From the NCBI GenBank assembly GCA_045661225.1, contig JAZRFF010000032.1:1-34365 (forward strand): DNA of 34,365 nt, in the 5' to 3' direction. This DNA is from HGM04593 sp045661225 (GTDB taxonomy: Bacteria; Bacteroidota; Bacteroidia; Bacteroidales; Bacteroidaceae). A model generated the notes under the pieces. That model worked only from the letters and a program-made list of their open reading frames with translations. It had not been told where the DNA came from and did no database searches. Both the position numbers and the translations under genes were made by a program. Below are positions 8,333 through 18,600 of this stretch, in pieces. Each line of letters begins with the position of its first letter. Positions within the stretch are counted from its first letter, which is position 1.

Positions 8333-8405
8333 CGGGGTGTAGCGCAGTTGGTAGCGCATCTGGTTTGGGACCAGGGGGTCGCAGGTTCGAATCCTGTCAC
8401 CCCGA
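8333..8405 (+). tRNA. tRNA-Pro (UGG), copy 1
   Basis: A complete cloverleaf: acceptor CGGGGTG/CACCCCG with discriminator A, D-arm GCGC/GCGC, anticodon stem TCTGG/CCAGG with loop TTTGGGA (anticodon TGG), and T-arm GCAGG-TTCGAAT-CCTGT. CCA is not encoded. It begins 15 nt after spt. It is identical over all 73 nt to the next tRNA. Confidence 0.97.
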
Positions 8406-8475
8406 CGACAGAGGAAAAGCGTTCGTGGCGGTAGAGCGCTCGGTGCCCGGGTGGCGCTGTTTAAAAACCGTTATT

Positions 8476-8548
8476 CGGGGTGTAGCGCAGTTGGTAGCGC
8501 ATCTGGTTTGGGACCAGGGGGTCGCAGGTTCGAATCCTGTCACCCCGA
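8476..8548 (+). tRNA. tRNA-Pro (UGG), copy 2
   Basis: Same cloverleaf and anticodon TGG as copy 1, with no differences. It starts 70 nt after copy 1 and is followed 2 nt later by a terminator, so both are probably processed from one transcript. Flanking sequences of the two copies are unrelated beyond a few bases. Confidence 0.97.
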
Positions 8549-8550
8549 CA

Positions 8551-8584
8551 AAGAATCTCTCTTGCTGGGGGATTCTTTTTTTTT
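8551..8584 (+). terminator. Terminator after the tRNA-Pro pair
   Basis: AAGAATC (8551-8557) pairs with GATTCTT (8571-8577) around a 13-nt loop, and is followed by an unbroken T-run to 8584. This is a classic intrinsic terminator. Confidence 0.85.
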
Positions 8585-9192
8585 GTGTGGCCGGGGTGAA
8601 CCTTCTTGTGGTAAAGCTTGGGCTTGCCTGTAAAAGTTATGGGCTGTTGATGTGTTGTATTGACTGTAGTTTTTGGCGGGGTGGACAAAAAGTAGGATAA
8701 AATCTTTGCAATGGATTGATTTTCATCTCTTTGTGTATATTATTATTGCTCTGCCGAAAGTTTTTGAATAGAGCTTTATGCGCGTGGCGGAGCTTTTTTT
8801 CAGCACGCTTAAAACCCTGACCGCTTCGTGGGTTTAACAACAGAGTGAATCTCTTGCGTTTTTTTGTCCGTCTATCGTTCAATCCCGTTTTTTTGTAAAA
8901 TTTTATTTATCTTTTTTTAATCACTTTGACCTTCTTTCGCTTTCTTTTCCTGATGTTGCTCTGCTTTGTTGTTTGCACCTCTCTAATGGGGATTTTGCTT
9001 GAAATTGTATCGTTTCCACTTGTTTACGCTCTCTTTTTATCAAAAGAAAATCTTTTTTGGTAAAAAAACTCTGTAATTGTTGCTTGCTGTTCCTAAAAGT
9101 GGTAATTTTGCTTAAATATAGGATTATTATGTGGGTTAATCCGCAGTGATTTTTTATAATGTAAAGAAAAATAAAAAAAATAAGATTATAAT
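8585..9192. other. AT-rich non-coding stretch before the first giant gene
   Basis: No convincing gene in about 600 nt. Minus-strand frames here have no recognisable features. T-rich runs dominate 8880-9190. A weak hairpin TTTTATCAAAA / TTTTGGTAAAA (9035-9045, 9055-9065, one G-T pair) lies 130 nt upstream of the next gene. A sequence resembling a -7 box (AATCTTTG, 8701-8708) has poor spacing to any -33 motif. Nothing else was recognised. Confidence 0.5.
9077..9110 (+). promoter_or_regulatory. Promoter for the first giant secreted protein
   Basis: TAATTTTG at 9103-9110 matches the Bacteroidota -7 box exactly. The best -33 candidate is TTG at 9077-9079 (23-nt spacer); TTG at 9084-9086 would be too close. 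It implies an AT-rich leader of roughly 75 nt before the ATG at 9193. Confidence 0.45.
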
Positions 9193-12100
9193 ATGAGAGT
9201 GAAAAAATTACTTTTTTCTGTGCTCTTGCTGCTTCTTTGTACGAATGCGGCTTGGGCTGACAAGTATTACAAAGTTCTTTACTCGACCGGTCAAAAGTAT
9301 CGTGTCAATACCCTCGAAGTGGGTAAAAAGTATGCAATTTACAATACTGCATACAATGGCTCGGAACGCCGTGCGGGTTTCCTTTACAATTCGGGAACAA
9401 AGTTAGGGTTGCATAAAAGCAAGGATCAGGATATCCTTATTTACAACGAATGCTTTATTTTCACCCTTGAGAAGGGCGCCGAGGCCGATCAGTACTATAT
9501 TAAGTCACTGTCGTCGGGTACTTATGTCGATGTTACCGGTTTTACAGGACAGACCGATAAGAATAACGCATCATTGCGAATAACTGATTGGGATACAGCC
9601 TTGGCCGGTGATACCTATAATCAGAATACCCAAAAATGGACCGACAATAACAAATATAAACAAACTGATGCAAACTCAGAGAACGAGTCGTATACAGTAG
9701 TGCATACGTCGAAAGTCACTTTCGGCAGTAACAAGGTGTTCCTTATATCGAACGATGCTTACAATAACTATTGGAACGGATTAGTTGACGGTTTCGATGA
9801 TTATAGCAATGGACACCCGTTTGCTTTTTACGAGGTTGCCGAGATTACAAGCGACCAGGGTGGCTTGAGCCTGCAGGATCTGCACATCTACAGCCGTTGC
9901 GATATCTATTCGGCTCAGCAGATTTATGGTTATATCAAAAATTCGTCGAATCAAATTGAATCGCACGTGACCGATAGTCCCGGAGCTTCGAATTATGTAG
10001 GTGAGGGAGGACTTGCAAACCTTCTCGATGGTGATGCAATCTCGTATAATGTTACAAACTGGACGTATAGCACTGCCGGAAAACACCATTATTACCAAAT
10101 AGACCTTGGAGAGTCGGTAAGTTCGTTCCACATTTATATGCAGCGCAGGTCCGATGGCAAGAATGCTCCCACAAAGTTCGAATTACTTGTGTGCGACACT
10201 CCCACCGGCGAATTTGTGTCAAAAGGTGAGTATGTTACAGGTCTTGACGAAAAAGCAAGCTATTCATCGGGCGAAACAGTCGATGGCGAGTTTACTCCCA
10301 AGGCTATGGAGCTTGGTGGTAATTACCGGTATGTGCGTATAGTGGCAAAGGAGACAACAACTCCCGGTAATATGTGTATGGGTCTTTCCGAACTTTACAT
10401 ATTGCCCAACATCGACGTCATCAACAACGCATTTGCTTACTTTGACAGTTCGTTGCCGGTGAGTGCAACCGAAATGGAGTTCAAGAAAATTATTGATGAA
10501 TACAATAATAATGCTTCGGCAGTAAAATTGCTGTCGGGTGTGCCCATTCCCGGTAACAAGTACCGCATATATGCCGATGCTTTTTGCGACGATACCAAAG
10601 ATTCAATCGATAATCCAAAATACGAGAATCGTGATATTTACACAAGCGGAACCGACCTGAAGGCCAATGGCAATTATTCAAGCGCGTCGGACGACGACAA
10701 GGCTAAGTATGAGTGGTATTGCGAGCAGTCGACAAACGGAAAATTACTTTTCCGTAACGTGAAATATCCCGCAAAGTATCTTGCTCGCGGTAGAGTTACC
10801 GAAGATATTAACGAAGCAGGGTGGAGTATGAAGACTTACGAGACACAGCGTCACGGTGTACCTCTTGTAAACGACTCGGCAAAGTACCTTACAGTGGCTA
10901 ATACCGGCGAGTTCTGGGTAGACAACGTTAAGCTTGTGCAGAACCAGACTATTATAAACGGTGAGGTTGCTGTGGATATTGAATATGTCGATGACAAGGC
11001 ACAGTATATTACTCTTAACCTTAACGAGAATAACAGCAAGGGTTTGTGTACCGACTTTGTGTTCTTGCCGGTCGAGGTGTCGGGTGATGAGAAAAGAATC
11101 ACCGTCGTCGCTTCGGAGCTTGCCGACCGTAACTCGTTGCTCACATTCGATAATCAGGAGTACGACCTACCATTCTCAAGAATCCTCATCGATAATTCAA
11201 AATTGCCCCTGTTGGTTTCTACAGCCGACAAGCACACTTTTGATGGTTTCTACAACCGCCGAACATCTAAAAATCTCGGCCTTGTTATAGATGCCGACAT
11301 TTACAACAACGAAATACTCTCGGGCGATACACTCGAGGCAAGGTTTACAATTGAAGAACCGTTTGTAAAGACCGAAAATAATGATAATATAATGCTGTAT
11401 CGCATAAAGAATAAGCGTACAGTTGATATTCAGCAGCAAGTTGCTCCGCACAGAGTAAACGGCAGCATCGATATCGAGGACGACAAGCCTCTGTCTCCGA
11501 GCAGCGGTCTTTCTTATTATGCTTCGTTCAGTAACCGCGATGCCAATATCGCGCTTCTGCGTGAAGATGATGAGCTTGATGCCAGCACATTCTTCTATTT
11601 CGAAGGTGGTGAAATTACCGACCTTTATTACACTGCGTTTATTCACAGTGCTATAACAACAAAGAAGTGCAAGAACGCAAACTCTTGGGACGATGCCGGT
11701 AACATTTACTTTGTTCAGCCCAACACAACCTCCGGCGGAAAATCGGGTTATGCAATTTCAAGAACTCAACTAAGGGAGAGCAATAACCCCTCCGATGCCT
11801 GGTGTACCAACCACTCGTCGGGCGATATTATCCTTGAATTCTTTGTCGAGGACGACGGTGCAGCCTGGGAGTTTGAGCCTGTTGATGAAGAAGAGGCAAA
11901 AGAGGCGTTGAATGAGTATATGAGCACCCTTGCCACAGAAATGTTTGCCGGTCTGGCTCCGCTTGTCGATGGCAAGGACGGTCTCACAAGAGAAGAGGTC
12001 TGCGAGCAGTATGGCTATGACCCCGTAAAGGTCGATGCATACTGCAACGAGATAAATGAGTTGATAGCCGTTAACGACGGAATGAGCGTGAGTCAGTATG

Positions 12101-14931
12101 TGCAAAGAGCACAGTCGTTGCATATGCTCCACCACGAGATTGAGTATGGAATGCAAAAACTGCCCGAGCTCACAGACGAGTCAACGGAAACATTCTCTCC
12201 GGTGTGGTACTATGTAAAGAATGTTTATGGTCAGACATATGCTACATATAACGGTGGAGATAAGAATATGTCGCTGCTCAGCAAAGCTGACGACAAGAGC
12301 GATTTTACCCTTAATAACCTTTTCTACTTAGGAGGTAATGTTGTTAACGAGGGTACAACCGATGAATATCTACAGGCGCACGTACACACTATGCTGGCGT
12401 ACGATTCGGCGAACAAAGTCGACAGTACACTTGTGGGACGAAACGAGGTGCTCTTTGAGAACATTGAATTTACGGGTGCCGGAGTGTCGGGTGCCCAAGT
12501 TCCCGGTATAGTTCCTGTTCCTGCTAACGGTGCGTGGGAAATTACAGCTACGTTTACGTCGAACGGAAACTCAGAGAACGGCTTTGGCTCTTGCTTGCTC
12601 GCATCGGGTACAAACCCCAAACTCGATAAATATGAAAACGGTTTTCAGGTGTATTTGCAGACATCGGGTAACCTTGTGGTTAAAGCGGGAGGTATTGGCG
12701 ATAATGCTTTGTCGTTTACACACGTAGCTAACGCTTATTCCGAAATTAAGGTTGTGCTCTCTTATGCCGACGGCAAGCTGAAAGTTGCTGTAACAAACTC
12801 GCAAGGTTCGACAAAGACAGTGAAGGACATTGGAACAATTAAGGTCAATGATGTAGTTGTCGATTATATCCCCTGTCCTAAAATGAAGGATATAACAGAG
12901 TTCTGTACATCGATGCCGGTGGGTGTTACAATCAAGAGTCTCAGTGCCGAGAATGTGTACGCAATGACGTGGAACCGTCACAATGAGGACAAAGATACCT
13001 GGTATGTGCTTCCATCGTCGAATGTAAATTATATGGGTCTTGCAATTGCGATGGACAATCCTAATGACAAGGAACAGGGCTGGACAAATGTCGGTGGCTT
13101 GAATAACGATATTTTTACCGACATTGCAAACTTCGACTATTCAACCTGGCAGTTCGAGAGAGTGACAAAGTTCGATGCTCATATCGACCAATTGCTTGAG
13201 ATGTACAAAATAGATAATTGCGTAATATATAACAAGGAGTTGTTCGAACTGTACCAGCTTATTGTTGAGTATGCCGAGAAGATAAAAGACACAACCAAAG
13301 ACGACTCTATGGACGAGGCATACTTTAATACTGTTGCCGAGGCTGTAAGAAACTACAGCGGTCCGATGCCTGAATATTTCAAGGCTCCCCGTGCCGACAA
13401 GCTCTACACAATACGTCCCAAGGTCAATGGCGAGACAGCCGAGGCGCTTATGGTACACGTTAATAAGAGTGGGGAACTTTACAGCACTAACGAAATTTAC
13501 AAAGGTACTGTGCTCGCTACTGTTGACGGTCAGACCGAATATAACAGTCGTGGCGTCTGGGCATTTGAGGGTTCGGCAAACGGTGAAGGATTCCTGCCTC
13601 TTACAGGGTTGAAGCTGAAGAATATTCACACTCAGACCTACCTTACATCTCTGGGTGACAATTCTACGGTTCTTGCCACTGCCAATAGCGCAGCAATTGC
13701 ACTCCAGGAGGAAAATGCGTTAGCATCGACCTTTGTTAAGGTTGGCAGCAACTATATGTCTATGAGCGATTATCGCATCGACTATCGCGAGCTTAACAAT
13801 TTCTGGGGTGATAAAATAGATTCTTACCCTGCAGAGATTAGTGAGATATTTACCAATGATTATAGTGGCACAGAAGGCGATGTTTACTCTTACATTAAGC
13901 CTGTTACGGTTGATGTCGATGGTGAGGTTGTTGTGACATTCCGTCATATGAACGGTTGGGGCGCGCACAAACAGAATGTGCTTGGAGTCGTACTCAAGGA
14001 TAATGCAGGCAATGTCGTTTATAGCGATTATCATAAAGGATTGGCTGGTAACAGTCATTCAAACAATATCTATACTCTTGAAAAGGTTGCTGCCGGTAAT
14101 TATAAATTAGAGTGCTATGTGGCTCAAATTGCAGGCGACCAGGTAAACAGATATGGTGGTTATATAAATATTGGTGGTTATGTGACTGTTGATGGATTGG
14201 ATAAGACCGCAAAGGTTCTGAATATAGGTAACGAGAATGCAAAATGGTACATCGAGGAGATTGTTGCTGACAAGGTTTGCCACATTGCAAAGACCGGTCA
14301 GGACGGTCACGGAACTCTGACACTGGGCTTCCCTGTGAAGATTCCTGCCGAGGTGGGTGCTTACTACGCTACAGGCGACGGTCCGGTGGGTAGTGTACGC
14401 TATATCTCGTTTGCATCGTACGACAGCATAGTACCGGCTAACACTCCTGTGGTGTTGCGCAAGAATGAGCTTCCCGGCAATGCCGATGATGAACTGAAGT
14501 TCTATTACAGCAAAAATACCGTTGAGGCGGTGTCCGACAGCTATATGCGTGGTTCACTTTACTTTGAACCGGTTGAGTGTGAGTATGGTATTAACTACTA
14601 TATGTTGCAGAATACCAATGCCGGCGATGTTAAACTCTACTGGATTTACGAGGAGTATGGCGAAAATGGCGATATAACACACCCCAATAGCGATGATGGT
14701 GGTTGGATAGTATGTAACGCCAATAAGGCTTATATGGTGCTGCCCGACCTTACAACAAACGCTGTGGCATACTCATTGCGCTTCTTTAATTCGGGTGTAA
14801 CCGATATCGATGAGGTTGAGAGTGAGGATACCGTGGTCGAGGCAATATATGACCTGCAAGGTCGTAAACTCGATGCTGTTACAGGCCCCGGTCTTTATAT
14901 AATAAATGGTGAGAAGGTTCTTGTTAAGTGA
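9193..14931 (+). CDS. Giant secreted multidomain protein, discoidin/lectin type
   Basis: A 1912-aa protein of unknown function. Residues 1-22 form a signal peptide (hydrophobic LLFSVLLLLL, cut after AWA); there is no lipobox. About 25-215 resembles a beta-trefoil-like region. About 235-406 is an F5/8 type C (discoidin) module ending in LSELYILP. About 1091-1255 looks like a LamG/concanavalin-type jelly roll (ENIEFTGAG..., GFQVYLQTSGNLVVKAGG). About 1559-1669 is another beta-sandwich. About 1706-1800 is a pre-terminal module (FPVKIPAEVGAYYATG, IVPANTPVVL). The last 27 residues, YDLQGRK...GLYIINGEKVLVK, resemble a type-A type IX secretion sorting tail. No catalytic motif was recognised. A surface-anchored glycan-binding or adhesin role is inferred. 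It is followed 24 nt later by a 61-aa peptide gene, repeating the arrangement of the second cassette. Confidence 0.85.
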   Translation: MRVKKLLFSVLLLLLCTNAAWADKYYKVLYSTGQKYRVNTLEVGKKYAIYNTAYNGSERRAGFLYNSGTKLGLHKSKDQDILIYNECFIFTLEKGAEADQYYIKSLSSGTYVDVTGFTGQTDKNNASLRITDWDTALAGDTYNQNTQKWTDNNKYKQTDANSENESYTVVHTSKVTFGSNKVFLISNDAYNNYWNGLVDGFDDYSNGHPFAFYEVAEITSDQGGLSLQDLHIYSRCDIYSAQQIYGYIKNSSNQIESHVTDSPGASNYVGEGGLANLLDGDAISYNVTNWTYSTAGKHHYYQIDLGESVSSFHIYMQRRSDGKNAPTKFELLVCDTPTGEFVSKGEYVTGLDEKASYSSGETVDGEFTPKAMELGGNYRYVRIVAKETTTPGNMCMGLSELYILPNIDVINNAFAYFDSSLPVSATEMEFKKIIDEYNNNASAVKLLSGVPIPGNKYRIYADAFCDDTKDSIDNPKYENRDIYTSGTDLKANGNYSSASDDDKAKYEWYCEQSTNGKLLFRNVKYPAKYLARGRVTEDINEAGWSMKTYETQRHGVPLVNDSAKYLTVANTGEFWVDNVKLVQNQTIINGEVAVDIEYVDDKAQYITLNLNENNSKGLCTDFVFLPVEVSGDEKRITVVASELADRNSLLTFDNQEYDLPFSRILIDNSKLPLLVSTADKHTFDGFYNRRTSKNLGLVIDADIYNNEILSGDTLEARFTIEEPFVKTENNDNIMLYRIKNKRTVDIQQQVAPHRVNGSIDIEDDKPLSPSSGLSYYASFSNRDANIALLREDDELDASTFFYFEGGEITDLYYTAFIHSAITTKKCKNANSWDDAGNIYFVQPNTTSGGKSGYAISRTQLRESNNPSDAWCTNHSSGDIILEFFVEDDGAAWEFEPVDEEEAKEALNEYMSTLATEMFAGLAPLVDGKDGLTREEVCEQYGYDPVKVDAYCNEINELIAVNDGMSVSQYVQRAQSLHMLHHEIEYGMQKLPELTDESTETFSPVWYYVKNVYGQTYATYNGGDKNMSLLSKADDKSDFTLNNLFYLGGNVVNEGTTDEYLQAHVHTMLAYDSANKVDSTLVGRNEVLFENIEFTGAGVSGAQVPGIVPVPANGAWEITATFTSNGNSENGFGSCLLASGTNPKLDKYENGFQVYLQTSGNLVVKAGGIGDNALSFTHVANAYSEIKVVLSYADGKLKVAVTNSQGSTKTVKDIGTIKVNDVVVDYIPCPKMKDITEFCTSMPVGVTIKSLSAENVYAMTWNRHNEDKDTWYVLPSSNVNYMGLAIAMDNPNDKEQGWTNVGGLNNDIFTDIANFDYSTWQFERVTKFDAHIDQLLEMYKIDNCVIYNKELFELYQLIVEYAEKIKDTTKDDSMDEAYFNTVAEAVRNYSGPMPEYFKAPRADKLYTIRPKVNGETAEALMVHVNKSGELYSTNEIYKGTVLATVDGQTEYNSRGVWAFEGSANGEGFLPLTGLKLKNIHTQTYLTSLGDNSTVLATANSAAIALQEENALASTFVKVGSNYMSMSDYRIDYRELNNFWGDKIDSYPAEISEIFTNDYSGTEGDVYSYIKPVTVDVDGEVVVTFRHMNGWGAHKQNVLGVVLKDNAGNVVYSDYHKGLAGNSHSNNIYTLEKVAAGNYKLECYVAQIAGDQVNRYGGYINIGGYVTVDGLDKTAKVLNIGNENAKWYIEEIVADKVCHIAKTGQDGHGTLTLGFPVKIPAEVGAYYATGDGPVGSVRYISFASYDSIVPANTPVVLRKNELPGNADDELKFYYSKNTVEAVSDSYMRGSLYFEPVECEYGINYYMLQNTNAGDVKLYWIYEEYGENGDITHPNSDDGGWIVCNANKAYMVLPDLTTNAVAYSLRFFNSGVTDIDEVESEDTVVEAIYDLQGRKLDAVTGPGLYIINGEKVLVK

Positions 14932-14955
14932 AATTTGAAGTAAAAGCAATAAGGT

Positions 14956-15141
14956 ATGAAAAAGATATATATTACTCCTGTGGTTGAACAGCTTGAGCTT
15001 TCTGCTAATAATATATTGAATACATTCTCGGCGCCCGAGTCGGCTGACCCGAATACCGGTGTGCTTGACCGTGGTCACGCCGGTAACCAGACTACCGACG
15101 TATTCCGCGGAGATTGGGATAATATTTGGGAAGGAATGTAA
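14956..15141 (+). CDS. Small tail peptide, cassette 1 (KKxYIxP ... FRGxWxxIW)
   Basis: A 61-aa protein of unknown function. The N-terminus KKIYITPVVEQLEL (2-15) and the last 12 residues FRGDWDNIWEGM (50-61) match the small protein after the second giant gene; the middle (about 16-49) is dissimilar. There is no signal peptide or TM segment and the C-terminal half is acidic. It starts 24 nt after the giant gene with no promoter between, and a strong terminator follows, so it is probably co-transcribed. Short Bacteroidales proteins starting MKKxYxxP are, from memory, common but uncharacterised. It could be a peptide-maturation substrate, a chaperone or antagonist of the secreted partner, or a signalling peptide; none of these is shown by the sequence. 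Confidence 0.75.
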   Translation: MKKIYITPVVEQLELSANNILNTFSAPESADPNTGVLDRGHAGNQTTDVFRGDWDNIWEGM

Positions 15142-15151
15142 AGTAAAATGT

Positions 15152-15204
15152 TATATAAAAAAAACGACGGAACGCTGCGCGCGTTCCCTCGTTTTTTTTA
15201 TATA
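15152..15204 (+). terminator. Strong terminator closing cassette 1
   Basis: GGAACGC (15169-15175), loop TGCGC, GCGTTCC (15181-15187), then a C-C mismatch and an outer stem CGA/TCG continuing into A8 paired with T8 and alternating TA. The long A-rich 5' arm makes it work in either direction. It begins 10 nt after the small peptide stop and separates the two cassettes. Confidence 0.85.
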
Positions 15205-15602
15205 TATATCGCGAGGCTTTTTTGCGGTGTGCAGTGTGTGGGGGTGGAGTGGTGAGTCTGTTTTGCGCTCTGAACTTTTAATAAGCGCCGAAATGGGCAC
15301 GCTGCAACTGTGGTTACCGCACTTTGTTGCGGGTAAATGCAGCGGGGTGCCTGTTGGTTGGCGGCTGTTTGACAAAATGTTGTCAAAAATGTTTTTATTA
15401 TTATTGAAATTACCCCCCCCTATCGTCAAAAAAGTGACATTTTGTATATTGTTTTTGCTTATTCTTTTTTAAAATGTTATTATAAATAACGCCTTTTTCT
15501 TTTGTGAATGTAAAAAAAAGTGTAAATTCGCGACTTAGTTTACAGGATTTTGCGCTTTGGACACTCTGTAAAAACGTAGAAGAAAAAATAAGATAAAATA
15601 CT
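15205..15602. other. Non-coding spacer between the two cassettes
   Basis: No credible gene. The first half is richer in G and C than the A+T-rich second half. It holds a partial hairpin CCGCA/TGCGG near 15320-15340, a perfect 8-bp hairpin TTTGACAA-AATG-TTGTCAAA (15368-15387) followed by T-rich sequence, and a run of eight C (15413-15420). The cassette 2 promoter is at its right end. Confidence 0.5.
15501..15530 (+). promoter_or_regulatory. Promoter for the second giant secreted protein
   Basis: TTTG (15501-15504), an 18-nt spacer, then TAAATTCG (15523-15530), one mismatch from the Bacteroidota -7 box. The leader would be about 65 nt, similar to that proposed for cassette 1, so the two cassettes appear to be transcribed separately. 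Confidence 0.45.
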
Positions 15603-18600
15603 ATGAAAAAACTATCGAAATTCTTTGTTGCGGCACTGTTGTTGTGCTTGTGTGCAACTGTCGCTGTTGCGCAGCCTACAATAAACGAATCGAATGTCGC
15701 AAGGGAAAATGCTAAATGGTATGTTATAAGGAACGTCGAAACGGGTGATTATCTGCGTTTCGAGGGGCGTAGTTTCCCGATGTCTCTCAGCGACGGCACA
15801 TTCAGCAATGGCGGTGCAACGCTCACTGGGCTCGATACCTATAATATGTTCTACCTCTCAAAGGCCGGCAGTGGCACGAATACTTGTTACATTCATACTT
15901 TCGAGAGTGAACTACTTTGTGCCGACCCGGCGCTATGGAACGAGACGGGTGCTGTGTGGAGTGTTACAACACAGGGCGCGGGCAATAACAAATACCAGAC
16001 TATTACATTCGAGGGTAGTGCAATGCACTATAACAGCGCCGACGCCAGCGTTGACCTTAATATAGCAAGCGACCCTAATTCACGATGGGTGTTCGAGGAG
16101 ATAACTGATTTTGCTCCAATCACCGGGCTTGATGATTTTGCCGACTATGCTGCCGATGTTTGTGACGGGTTTAATCTTGCGTGGCTTCTGCGTAATATCT
16201 CTTGGGCGAATGCGTACAAAGTTTGGACAGCGTTTAGTAACCACGGTCCGCTGGTTGACCATATTCTGGAAAAGAACCACACGACCCTTGAAGCTGCTTT
16301 GAATGATATCAGTGAAGTTGAAAGAATTTTGAGCGACTTGAATGATGTGTATGACAATATCATTAGTTTTAATTATGTGAACATATATGCGTCGAACACT
16401 CAATATCTTTCAACAAATACAACGTCGCTTACGGTGAATGCTGTGCCGAATACTCACACTAACGTGTGGAAAATGGAGTCTCAGGGCGATATGACCTACC
16501 TCATCTACAACGAAGCTACCAACCAGTATCTCGGTATTCCCGACCGTACTACAGGTGCTGTTAAAATTGTTGGTGACAAGAATCTTGCCGGATTGTGGGC
16601 TATAGACGTCGACGTGACAGATGGCGGTGTGACATATACAACCATTCAGTCGCTCGACTGGACAAGCGGTTATCTTTACATTCAGGACGCGAAGAATGTT
16701 GTTTGCTCTACAAATAAAACGACGTGGTATATAAAGGGACTTGACGATGTTAAAATCAGTGATGCGCTCTACTATCAGGCGGCTAATATGGCGTGGCAGT
16801 ATCCCTACACGCTGCAGGGCAATGTAGGGCTTGTGACCGAAGCTTGTGAGCAATACTACAGCAATGCACCGTCGCCCGACGAGACCTCTTCGACCTGTAA
16901 CCTCATCGATGGTGTCTATACCAGCTGCTTTACCACCGACAAGGGTGTTGAGCCGGGCGAGCACTATATTGAGGCGGACTTAGGCGCGGGAAATGCTCAA
17001 AAAGAGTTCTATCTTTATGTAAAGACCGACTTCCAGAGAACCGATGCACGCCCAATAAGAATACGCGTCGAGGGCAGTAACGACGGTTCTTCGTACACGA
17101 CTGTTGCTAACCTTGAGACTACGCTTGCCAACGAAATGTACTATTTCTCACCTTTGGTGAGCGCTGCGGCTGCTTATCGTTATTTGCGTTTTAATGTCGA
17201 GACGGTAAATGCGGGCGATGGTTCGTTCACGCTGTCCGAACTGTATATATTGCCGAACAACAGCGATGTGAGCAGTTGCCGAAACAATATTACTAACTTC
17301 TATTCAACATCGCTTGCCGGTGACGCTATTGTAACTCACGCACTTGCGTTGGTGAAGATGGAGGCCGAATACTATCTCAATAACAGCGTACATAGTGAAA
17401 CACCGGCGGTGGGCGAGTATCTGACGTCGGAATATCAGAAATTGCGTGCTGCATACAATGGGGTAACGTCGAATATCACAACCATCGAGGCTCTTGCAAC
17501 GGCTCTTGAACGCTTCAAGAATTCTAAGTCCCGTCCGGTGTTTGTTATAACATCGGCCTGGGAAGATGGCTTTAGTAAAGATTATGCTGTCAGCTACGAT
17601 GCTGCAAACGGTTCGTTTGTCGGAGCAACGGCTAACTATTGGGACTTGCGCCAGTGGTATGCGCACGGCAGCCTCGAGAGTGAAAATATGCAACCTACAA
17701 GCTCTATACAGCTTATGAGCGTGGTCGATGGCAAGCCTATAATGAACGCCCAGCACGCAAGTATTGAGGCTATTGATGGCTGGGATAATCTCTATCCGTC
17801 GGCTCTTGATGCCTGGAACATACGTTTGTACAACGGTTCTAACTATCTGACGGTTGACAGGTATATGAATCTTACGTCCGAGATTACACCGGCAACTGTC
17901 GATGCAAACAAGAATGCTGCCTGGTATTTTACTTATATCGGTACGTCGGCTTCGTTGTTTGGACTAAATTCGGCCGAGCACGGAGATTTTGTTGAGGCTC
18001 TTGCGAAATTCGGTCTTGTTTACAGACAGGCGAAGGTGTATTATGATAATTATGATGAAAATGGTACGGGTGGTCTCGGTATGTATCACTATACTCCGGC
18101 GGGCGGCTTGACCTTTGACGGGTTCAAGAGTAAATACGAGAGTAACGCCGCCGGCAATGGTGCCGAGGATTATTTTAACGAAGGTCCTCTGGCTGTGGCA
18201 AGCAAGTGCCTTGCCGGTAGTCTGAGCGCATCGGCAATCATTGACCTTGCGGCTGCGCTTGAGGCGCATCTGCCTAATTTCCATCTTAATACACCGCCGG
18301 CGGGTTATTACTACCGCCTTAAAGGACGTCTCTCGGGCAACTATTTGCTCTCGGGTATTACCGACGGCGCTCTGAATATGGGTGGGGTTGCAGGAAATGT
18401 GGCAAATGAGCAGGCTTCAATATTCTATTCGCTTGAGGACGACGATGATGGTGCTATAAATATTCTCTCTTACGATAATGGACGTTACATAAAGTACGAT
18501 GCCGGCGTGTATGCTAATGACGCTGTTCCTTGTGACGATGAGGTGCGTTATTCGCAGAATGTTGCGGTGAACCGTTCGGCTACGGGTACTAGCTCTTATT

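Noticed and set aside
8365..8700. Plus-strand frame over the tRNA-Pro genes
   Set aside because: It reads through two tRNAs and a terminator.
15151..15429. 92-codon minus-strand frame between the cassettes
   Set aside because: It ends inside the cassette 1 terminator and is low in complexity, with no known motif.
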